64,000 bases of DNA. Origin: Xylaria sp. FL1777 (Eukaryota > Ascomycota > Sordariomycetes > Xylariales > Xylariaceae). The notes beneath the pieces are model-generated. The model ran no database searches. It saw only the letters and a program-made list of their open reading frames with translations, and was not told the origin of the DNA. Positions within the stretch are counted from its first letter, which is position 1. Each line of letters opens with the position of its first letter. The stretch is from NCBI GenBank assembly GCA_022578965.1, contig MU400527.1, positions 62,001 through 126,000 of the forward strand. The letters run 5' to 3'. This document shows positions 49,192-58,292 of the stretch, piece after piece. Both the position numbers and the translations under genes were made by a program.

Positions 49192-50223
49192 ATGTCGTCC
49201 ATACCAAAGATCGATGTCCATCACCATATCATCCCCCCTCAACTTGAAGGTTATAATAACCAACCCCAATTTGTTGAGCTTGACATGCTTTATACAGTAA
49301 TATGCTAACAAAATTATACAGGTGTTGATCACGGCTTGAAGGGGATGAAGCTTCCAGAATGGAGTATCGCTAAAGACGAGGCCTTCAGCAAATCGGTCGG
49401 AGTGAAAACTAGGATCTTATCCGTCAGCACTCCTGGCGTCTCGTTCATATCTGATCCGGAGGAGAGCGCCTCTGTTTCCCGCGCTATGAACGAATATACT
49501 GCGTCAGTTCGTGACAGTGATCCTATCACATACGGATTCTTCGCCACAGTCCCTTCTCTTGAACATACCGATCTTGTCCTTCGTGAGCTGCGTTACGCCT
49601 TTGACACTCTTCATGCCGATGGAGTAACTTTGTTCACAAGCTACGCCACTCCTGAGGGCTACCTAGGTCATCCAGACTACGTCCCTATCTGGGAAGAACT
49701 CAACGCCCGCAAAGCAGTGGTGTTTGTTCACCCTACAACAAACAAGAGTGCAGTCCACTTCGACGAGAGACTACCTATGCCGGCATTTGACTGGCCTCAC
49801 GAGACAGGACGCACAGCCATATCCATGATCCTCAACAGGCGCCTCCAGCAATTTCCTGACGTCAAGATTATCTTATCACATGGAGGGGGGACTCTTGCTG
49901 CCCTGATTCAGCGGTCAACATTGATATCCTTGCCTGAATTCGGGGCAGTGATGACCGCCGACGATATTATCAGCCAGGCAAAGTCCTTCTACTTCGACCT
50001 CGCGCTGTCGGGAAGTAACGAGATGTTGCCCTTGATACTTGGATTTGCAGAGCCGGGCCATCTTCTGTACGGCAGCGACTTTCCCCATGCAACCGTGCCT
50101 ATGAGTCAAAGCTTCACTAAGTTTATTGACGAGTACCCCTTGAGTGACGAGAAAAGAAAGGAGATATACAATGGAGCTGCACAGAAGTTATTCCCGCGTC
50201 TGAGTGGAGCCTATAAGGCTTAG
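49192..50223 (+). CDS. Amidohydrolase-2 family metal-dependent hydrolase/decarboxylase (ACMSD-like)
   Basis: Two exons: 49192-49249 and 49322-50223 (319 aa). Exon 1 carries the HxH metal motif IDVHHHIIPP (His10, His12), and the join gives QLEGVDHGLKGMKLPEWS. Further family residues are His156 (AVVFVHPTT), His206 (IILSHGGGTLAAL) and Asp272 (LLYGSDFPHAT), the usual metal/catalytic set. Length fits the ACMSD, 6-methylsalicylate and gamma-resorcylate decarboxylase group of amidohydrolase-2 proteins. Likely reaction: non-oxidative decarboxylation of an aromatic or related carboxylic acid in the cytosol; the substrate cannot be told. The adjacent divergent Zn2Cys6 gene is a plausible regulator. There are no secondary-metabolite backbone genes in the window. 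Confidence 0.9.
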
Positions 50224-51359
50224 TTGGCTCTTGCTCCATTGCCTCTGTATAAATAATAAGTTTGTAGCTCAACTAAACACTATGTTTTCTTATGCTTAAC
50301 TTGTATCTAGCTTGGATAAAACTAACGGGCTAGAGAACCACTACTGCCTGGACATGAAACTTTCCCCAGCGCGGCTTTCAAATAAAATCATTAAAATTAT
50401 TAGCTTCTAATAGAAACTTTCAATCATGAAAGGTTACTTTAAGATGCAAAGAAAAGGAGACGGTATGGCACCGCCATGGTGACTCAGCAGACGCCCTGTA
50501 TTGATTGTTTAATATTGCTACCATCATGAACAAAAAATCGGTATCCCAGAGGATTTAGTACAGGTTTAGGAATAATATAGAAATACAGAGAATTGTGTGT
50601 CCATGCAGGTTTAGCCTTGTCGAACCTGTAAGTCTGCCCCTTTTATCATACAACAAGAGAACAAAGAGGTATTTCATAAGTCGTTCAGAGTCACAGTGTT
50701 GAAGTAAAGATCTCACTATCTAAGCAAAGACACATACTTATAATACCGCCTTATGGTAACTTTGCTGATAGCTTTAACCCTCACTAAAGGGCAGACACGT
50801 GATTAGAGTTCTCCTTTGCCTTGACCCAGAGTATATTTGGCCACGGCGGTATGTCGTACTCCAGGATATCATTGTTAGCTAGAGACTCTGAAGTCCTTCA
50901 CTTGAAACGGGCCTCCCAAGACAGGCCAACGGTAACTTAACATGTAGTCACCTCACTTTAGGAATCACGCCTACTCTTAATTCTAATGTAAACGACAGCT
51001 GACGTCGAACTTAAACAAGACACTCACATCATTACTCATCTACACAATCGTAATCGCCTTAGGAACTTCACGCACTGGTGCTGGCTCTGGCTCTAAATCT
51101 GAATAGGTATTTGATAGGTTAGGTTCTGCCTGTTAGGTCTAATCACCTACGCAGCTTCAATGACTCATTACACCGAGCTAATGTCACCCATATCTTTTTG
51201 ACTTTTGATGCGAGAAAAATCCTACCATGTGACATTAAATAACTCGACAAATTTATCGAACTTTGACCGATGGCTTACTACTAGAAGAAGAATGATATCG
51301 TACAACGCTTATCTTCCTAGGTCCTTCGCAGAATTTCAAATGAGGTATTAGTGGATGAC
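50224..51359. other. Gene-free DNA with a T3-promoter-identical 18-mer
   Basis: No supported gene. TTAACCCTCACTAAAGGG at 50774-50791 is identical to the core of the bacteriophage T3 RNA polymerase promoter; see findings. No adjoining vector polylinker was recognised. Confidence 0.4.
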
Positions 51360-51818
51360 TTAAGACTGCCGTCGCGCAGCGAGATCATGTAAGTCACCCG
51401 TCTCGCCAACCAGAACGCGACCGCCAGTCGATGGGTCCGCTCTCTTCGGCCCGCTAGCAATGGCCTCGTCGACCTGGTCTTTCACTGCCTCCCCATGTGC
51501 TTCGGTGTGCGAGCCTATATCGGCCTGAGCAGTGTTCCCATAGTTGGACTTCTGCTCGTCTATAATGTTCCTGTATGTGAGGGAACGGAGGTTAGCGATT
51601 GTATTTCTGGCGAATGGTAAAGTAGGTAGGTAGGTAGGCAAGTAGTGTGTATCGTTTATATAAAAAAACTGAGAGCGACGACTACTCACCCCTCCCCATT
51701 CGGGCAGAAGTGAACCAGAAACACGTGTAAGAGAGACTTACTGGGCTTGTCCGTGCTGATTTGAGTCGAGCGGCTTTTGCTCGATGTGGGAAGAGTGACC
51801 GCTCACAGAGTCAGCCAT
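51360..51818 (-). CDS. Small hydrophilic conserved-looking protein, 95 aa
   Basis: Two exons on the minus strand: 51818-51742 and 51570-51360 (phases match, donor GTAAGT, acceptor CAG). The sequence starts MADSVSGHSSHIEQKPLDSN and ends GETGDLHDLAARRQS. It has no signal peptide, no membrane segment and no cysteine, and is rich in Gly, Ser, Asp, Glu, His and Gln, so it is probably disordered. The composition resembles small fungal stress or desiccation-related hydrophilic proteins, but I do not recognise a family. The 171-nt intron contains a (GGTA)n run. The in-phase join and the absence of stops in a hydrophilic reading support a real gene. Confidence 0.6.
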
Positions 51819-52512
51819 CTTGACTAGTAGTAGATAAATATCGAGGGCTTGATTCGGTAGGAGATAGCGGCATCTATTGGAACACGATAGTACTCGATAG
51901 TAGTGAAATTGTTTTTACGTCTGAATTTATTAGATAGATCTCGGGAAGCAGATCAATTCTAAAAGAACACTCGCAATAAGTAGATGAATAAATTCACAAG
52001 ATCCTCCGGCACCCGGCAGGTAGGACAATTGCATCATACTATGTGAGGGGTTTCATGGTGACGTATGTCGTCAGTGGTCGCACAGAGATCGCTTCCCCTA
52101 GACAAGCTATCGGTTGAAGGCAGGCCTTTAATTCGATGCGACATATTTGCCTTTACTAGTAAGGATACCAGGTGAAATAGCCATCTGCAGGAGTACGGGG
52201 ATTGTTGCTACCTATGTTGTTGTGGTCGTTTCTTGACGATGCCGTTGGTGGCTTTTTTTGGTGGGGCAAGCATTCCATGGATTGGTTCCCGATTACAAGG
52301 TACCGACTTGTTTCTTAGTACATACATTATTTGCTGTTCCATCTCATATAAGGAAAAGGAAATGCTTCTGTGGGTTGTTGTAGGCATGTTGAAGCTTGAA
52401 CCTGAGTAGCTGTAAGTTGGGGTATGTCTGTAGATAACCATCTCTTAAATCTTAATGCAAAATAGCTGCCTCATATTATGTGATGAGTTGGTCACATGAC
52501 CATATTGCTGCA
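51819..52512. other. Intergenic, no gene seen
   Basis: Promoter of the 95-aa protein gene on the left, then unremarkable sequence to the tRNA. A 77-codon frame at 52208-52441 (-) is not convincing. Confidence 0.4.
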
Positions 52513-52584
52513 GGTTTCCTAGTGTAATGGTTATCACAGCGGATTTTGATTCCGCTAATCTGGGTTCGATTCCCGGGGAGACCT
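52513..52584 (+). tRNA. tRNA-Gln(UUG)
   Basis: 72 nt, no intron. The acceptor GGTTTCC pairs with GGAGACC (one G-U pair), with discriminator T. The D-arm is AGTGTAATGGTTATCAC. The anticodon stem is GCGGA/TCCGC around the loop TTTTGAT, giving anticodon TTG. The T-arm is CTGGG-TTCGATT-CCCGG. A T-run (TCTCTTTTTTGG) about 12 bases downstream can serve as the RNA polymerase III terminator. Confidence 0.95.
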
Positions 52585-53033
52585 AAATCAATTCTCTTTT
52601 TTGGTAATCACTCTTTTCATCCTGTCCCATCTCTTATCTTATTTGAGGTGTCTCTCATCTTTGTTTAAAGATTATCTATCCCGAGGAAAGTTGCCCAGGT
52701 GTCCAGTAGAAACCCAGTAGTTGTACCACTCTAAGGACTGGTAGTTATTGTAAAGCACTGAATTTTGCCGAGGCGGGATTCTAGAGGCTTCATAAGCACT
52801 TCTTTAACTTGCATTATTATTAGGTAACATTTACACGACAGCCATGACAGTCTATTTATTCCGTTGACTGTCTCGCCCAAGCGCGGACCGCATTTGGCGT
52901 TGAATAGTATTACAATGGCGACGGCCGACCTGTTGCTTTTTGAATAGGAAGACGTTTTGATTCGAGAATATCCCTTGCCGTAACGTCTTAAGAGTGAAAC
53001 GGCCAACTGCTACCCAAGCTTCCAGGAAATTGG
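52585..53033. other. Intergenic, no gene seen
   Basis: Downstream flank of the tRNA and 3' flank of the Tim17/22-like gene. A 91-codon frame on the minus strand (52731-53006) has no recognised motif. Confidence 0.4.
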
Positions 53034-53995
53034 TTATTTCGTGGATTCTGTAGATGGAACTTTTGGCTGTGATGCTTCTTTCAGGGAAGCGATGTTCTCG
53101 TCAATAATAGCGATTTCGGCTTCAAGTCGAAGAATCTTCTCTTCTATCTTGTCCATGTAGTCTTTGTCGGATAGTCGCTGCATGGGACTCCATTTCGAAT
53201 CGAACCAGTTCGTCTTCGATGTTGATTCAGTACTCTGAGTTAGTTGAGACACATATGAACTTCCAGCTCCCAGGGTGCCGAAGACAAACATCCCTGGTAA
53301 AATATTCCTTGGGCCACCTGAGAAAGATGAGGGCTAGTTCGAAGAAACGTTCAGGGAAGAGAGGGTTACTTACGGAGTATACCCCCAAGCATACCCGATA
53401 CACCACCAGCCACCCCACCAGCTGTTACTAAGTCCGAAGAACTCATGTTCTCTTGACCTCCCCATGCGTGATAAAGAAGGCTTCTCGAAGCTAATGTGAA
53501 TTAGTGTGTGCCCCAAGAGAGACTTGAGACTTGAAATCTCACCTATATAGGTCGAGCCTAAAGCAAACCATTGAAAGCCCGCGAATAGTGCAAATAAGGT
53601 AGGAGGTGCAGAACGTATAATTCCAGTACCAGCACCTAAAAGGAGCCCAATCCCACCTGGACAGTATCTTTTAGCAAGAACGAGAGGATGAGAAGACCAG
53701 GGGTTTAATACTAACCTGTGACCATACCAGTCTTCAGGGACTTGGCAGCTATCTGCCGTAGCTCGGCATTTGATGGTCTTTCTCTGTAGCCAGGGTCATT
53801 TACCTTAGGCCTCAAGGGCTCAGTTGAAGGCTGAGCTGGGGTTTGGACTAATGAAGGGCTGCTTGGCTTAGGAGGATGTGAAGAGGGTGAAGGGGGTGAT
53901 GAGGTTGATAATGATACAGATGATGATTTTACTGTTGGTGGTTGTTCTTGTTGCTGCTGAGAAGTGGATTGGAACCACGAGGACCAAGGTGCCAT
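53034..53995 (-). CDS. Tim17/Tim22-like small membrane protein, probably mitochondrial
   Basis: Four exons on the minus strand: 53995-53716, 53656-53543, 53490-53374, 53317-53034 (264 aa, phases match). The N-terminal 75 residues are Ser/Pro/Gln-rich. Then NAELRQIAAKSLKTGMVTGG leads into glycine-patterned hydrophobic segments: GIGLLLGAGTGIIRSAPPTL, FALFAGFQWFALGSTYIASR, VTAGGVAGGVSGMLGGIL and NILPGMFVFGTLGAGSSY. These resemble the Tim17/22/23 fold. The C-terminus is a charged helix (DKIEEKILRLEAEIAIIDEN). Family knowledge would place it in the inner mitochondrial membrane, but I do not identify an established subunit; it may be a fungus-specific relative. The start is Met53995; 52 upstream in-frame codons look noncoding. 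Confidence 0.75.
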
Positions 53996-55252
53996 TTCGA
54001 TGGGACTGGATACCGAAGTATTTGACAAGAAATTTAACAATACGCTTGGTACTTCGTTGACCTGAATTGAGATGAGAATGTCTCCAACATGCAGGATGCG
54101 GCTCGGAAAACGTCGGAACTGCAGAAGACCTACGCATAGGTTTTGCTCCACAAAAGACCTCTGAGCCCTACAAATGAATAAACCTATATAAGTATGATTT
54201 GGCGGTTATTCAAGATCCAAGGGTAGCTTTAGGTACCTTTTAGGACTTACAATACGGTGGAATAAGACCAGATAAAGCGATGAATAAAAGAGGCGGCTGA
54301 AAGAACATTTTCATCAGGACTGGGGGTACTTGCTGCATAGGTGCTACATAAATCGAATCTTGGACTGTACATTGCACATCAGGTACCCTGGAAGTAGTAG
54401 TGCTATTTGTATATACCTATACATATGTACTCATGTAGGTACTATGTGTACAACGCTTTCCATTGAAACTTCGTATAGTAATACTACTAGGATACATCAC
54501 ATCAACTCACATGGCTAGTAATGAAACCGAGCCACTGATGGTCCGATTCACCCGATTACCGGTACCTGATGTTTGTCTGCAACGACCAGTTCTAGAAGTA
54601 CCTAGTATGAGTCTGTATATAATGGAGAGCATTGACTAGACACTTGGCGATAAGATACATTAAGTACATAACGTAGGTACACAGAATACTCTGTAGGGAG
54701 GTTACTCAAGTTACCTAAGATTTGCCTAATAGTGTGTACATAGGTACCTAACCTCGCAGGTACACCAACCACATGCCTAAAGCACAACAAACAGGTTAAA
54801 CAGCGGTATTAGTACACCGTCATCAGGAAACCGGCTGATATTGGCGCCTGTATGTAGGTACCGGTACACTAGGCTTAGCGGCCCTCCCTCTCTCTCTGTC
54901 TCCATCCCCTAGGAGAACTGGCCCAAGCGGCCTCCCCACCACGAACCTTCCAATTGCCCAGCACCCAAAATTACCCTCGCAGCGATTAAATTTTTCTTTC
55001 CGAAGAGGCAAGCGTCTCCCCTTGCCAAACCCTCTCGGAGACCACCTTTGAGATCCCGTTGTCTGCCAATCGACCCATCCTCGGATTGGCGACAGTCGCT
55101 CGATCACTGAACTGCAACAACCGCCGCCCGGCTCCCGTGTGCTCGTGTTCGGCCTTTGATTCCCGGCCAACGCGCGCCCATCCAACCCTCTTCCCTCCTC
55201 CGTGCAACAGCCAGCCGTACACCGTAGCGCATCGTCTCCTGACACCGCCATC
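53996..55252. other. Intergenic and eIF4B 5' region
   Basis: 1.26 kb between two outward-facing genes. GTAGGTACC-type words cluster at 54410-54860. The part from about 54880 is CT-rich and probably the eIF4B promoter/leader. Overlapping frames at 54823-55379 are not coding. Confidence 0.45.
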
Positions 55253-57390
55253 ATGCGTATGTTGCTGCCCCCTCGTCAGCCTGCCCTACCCACTATGCCG
55301 TGCTGACATGCATGCCCTGTACAGCGCCCAAGAAGAAGGAACAGCAGCAGAAGATGTCCCTCGGGGCCTTCTTGAATGAAGAGAGTTAGTTCCCTTTGAT
55401 CGCCGCCGCCGCCTGCCCGCCCCGCTGTTGGTGCGGCTTCGAGCAACCCACGTCTAACATGAGTGTACAGAGTACGGTGGATCCTGGGCTGATGAAGTCG
55501 AGGAGGTTGTCGGTATGTCTTCAGCCCCTATCTCACCATGTCACGATGCCATGATATCACGCGAGCGTACTACTAACTGACAGTCGTTAGGCTCCCAGCC
55601 CCTGCCTCCCTCCACTGTCGACCGCAAGCCTGGCTACTCCAGCTACTCTGGTGGCTACGGCTCCAGCAGCAATGACCGAGGTGCGCTGCCGCATTTATCC
55701 TGTCTCCTGGCGCCTGATCTGTCTTGTTTCGGGAACTAATATCAATTCAACACAGCCTATCCCCCTCGGGACTCCTTCCCGACCCAGCTACCCACTAAAC
55801 CCCCTTACACCGCCCATCTTGGAAATCTCTCCTACGATGCGACCAGCGAGACCGTCACTGATTTCTTCAGCGACTGTGAGATTACCAGTGTTCGCATCAT
55901 CGAAGATCGAATCGAGCAACGTCCTAAAGGATTCGCTTACGCCGAATTCGCTACTGTAGATGGCCTCAAACAGGCACTCACACTTGATGGATCAAGCTTC
56001 CAGGGCCGAACTATCAAAGTTAGGATTGCGGATCCTCGTAAGTTGGCATGCATATGTTGATATTAGTGGATATGTGTGCTAAGTTGATCCTATAGCTAAG
56101 GAACGTGAGAACCGCGGCGACTCGGCGCGTGATCTGCCCAGTTGGGAGCGTAAAGGCCCCCTAGCGGATGACCCGTCTCGGAATAATAACCGACGTCCGA
56201 ACGATTTTGGCGAGCGTCGTACCCCCAGCTTCCGCGAGGGCCCGGCAGATGATGGAAAAGTACGGGACTTTGGGAACTGGGAGCGACGAGGGCCTCTGTC
56301 TCCTCTCCCACAACCCGAACGCTCCATGTCACGTACCGATAGCCGCCCCCGAGGAAGTGACGCCGGCCGCGGAGAGTCTTTCCGACAAGATCGTAAAGGT
56401 TCACCTGCGACGTGGGGCGAAGGACGCCAGGAGGGCTCCCGACCTCCTAGAGAATTCAGAGATCGGCCAGAACGTCCAGAACGTCCAGAACGTCCAGAGC
56501 GGGCTCCCACGGCAGCCGAGCTCGATAATCAGTGGCGTAGCAATATGCGCCCCGATGCGCCTGTCAAATCCCCAGAGCAATCCCGTGAGGGTAGCGAGGC
56601 GCCACCTTCGCCAGCTGGTCCAGGCCCCGCTGCTCTTGCCACTGGTGGTCGACCCAGACTTCAACTTGCGAAGCGAACAGTTTCCGAAGCTCCAGATATC
56701 TTATCGCCAAGTTTAGGCGGCGATGCGAAGGCAAGCCCCTTCGGTGCAGCCCGTCCTATTGATACGGCAGCAAAGGAGCGTGAGATTGCGGATAAGCGAG
56801 ACCAGGCGTTGAAGGAGAAGAAGGAAGCCGAGGAGAAGGCCAAGGAAGACCGTCGTCTAGCCAAAGAGGCCGCTGCGAAGGAGGCCGCAGAGAAGGCCGC
56901 AGAGAAAGCTGCAGCAGAGAAGGCCGCCGCGGAGAAAGCTGCCGCTGATGCTGAAGCCGCCAAGGCAGAGGCAGCCGAGAAAACAGAGACTCCAGTTGAT
57001 CCTAAGGAAGTGCCAACAGAAGCTGCTCAGAACGAAAGCGCTGGAGATCAGAGGCTGCCCTCTAAGCCTAAAGAGAGCCACCAGAACCCCAAATCACGAG
57101 CAGTAGAGAGCGGTAATTGGCGGACAGCATCAGGAGAGCAGCGACAGGGCCGTGGTGCTTATGTTAATGCACCGCGCGGCCGTGGAGATGCTCGAGGACG
57201 TGGTGCTCCTCGTGGCCCTAGAAACAATTATGAAGGAAGAGGCCCACGTGTAAATGGAAACCCTTCTGCTGCTACTGCGCAGCAACCTACCCCACCCGCG
57301 TCTACTACTACTGAGGCCGAGGCCGCCCCTGCCCAAGATCCTGATGGCTGGACCACTGTACCGTCAAAGGGCCGTCGCACTCGTGTCTAA
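55253..57390 (+). CDS. tif3: Translation initiation factor eIF4B
   Basis: Six exons: 55253-55256, 55325-55384, 55471-55512, 55591-55680, 55756-56037, 56096-57390 (590 aa, all phases match). The first coding exon is just ATG plus one base, and joining gives MPPKKKEQQQKMSLGAFLNE, the known eIF4B start. KYGGSWADEVEE follows. The RRM (about 83-160) has RNP2 HLGNLS (86-91) and RNP1 KGFAYAEF (123-130). Next is an Arg/Asp/Gly region with NWERRGPLSPLPQPERS, a PER repeat (RPERPERPERPERA), PTAAELDNQWRSNMRPDAP, and a long Glu/Lys/Ala helix (about 385-455). The end is RGG-rich (GRGDARGRGAPRGPRNN) and closes DGWTTVPSKGRRTRV. Known role: cytosolic cofactor of eIF4A helicase during 40S recruitment. Confidence in identity is high; the tiny first exon should be confirmed by cDNA. 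Confidence 0.93.
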
Positions 57391-58292
57391 ATTAACACGT
57401 CCGACGATCTGTATAAAACCAGATTTCTCACAACCCAGGCTCTTTAGGAAGGGTCACATACTGGCGTTTTAATTGGCCTTATCAATACGAAAAACTTTTC
57501 TCTGATCTTTATTTACTACCGTCCTGCCCAGACGACCTGTTCACCTAGTTCTTACTTGTGTCGCAGTGGTGCCGGCGCATCCATCTCTTATGCTTCGGAT
57601 CTTAATGATGTGCTGGAAATCAACAGCTTTTACTGGATACCCCGCCCTTTCGGTTAATCCTGCGGTAGGAATCTCCCCCGGTAGCTCTTCAACTTCTTTC
57701 CCTGCTATCTGTTCGACCGCTATGTCAGGCGTAGAATTTCGCCCCATACACGCAACACTTTAATCAAATGGAAGCCAAGCGATCATTGTCGAAGTCTAGG
57801 AGTACGAAAACACAGTTTGTAGGTAGCACGCATGAACGCAACGTTACATGATGACAAAGGGTGTCGATAGGAAGGGATGATGAAGGGATATGGAACGTCT
57901 CTATTCATGTGAGTTTTGTCCTTGATGAGCAGGAAGGGTTACGACGGGGTTGGGTTGATTAGGGAATCTCTTCAGTGCGGCGGATGTCTCTAGCATTTTG
58001 TTCATAGACGTCGGTATAAGGAATGGCCAACGAAAAAAAGTTCCTCAAGTTGTTGTGCATCTGGCGTCGGAAAAAATTTTCTAGTCTAGTGTTGTCATCG
58101 ATGTGATATTGGCCATGACGACATCACGTTGCTATTTACCGTTCTCTCGGGTTGGAGTTCACAGGTGTCTGTCCGGACTGATATTGGGATGAAGTCTACA
58201 TGTATTATCTTCCCCTTTGAATTCTGCCATACTGAAATGATTACCGGATAATACCAACATGTTTAATAAATAAATAAATACAGCTTTGTCCA
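57391..58292. other. Convergent 3' flanks of eIF4B and VPS16
   Basis: About 900 bases between two gene ends. Overlapping frames at 57541-57763 look random. An AATA repeat (AATAAATAAATAAATA, 58265-58280) just before the VPS16 stop codon could supply poly(A) signals. Confidence 0.45.
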
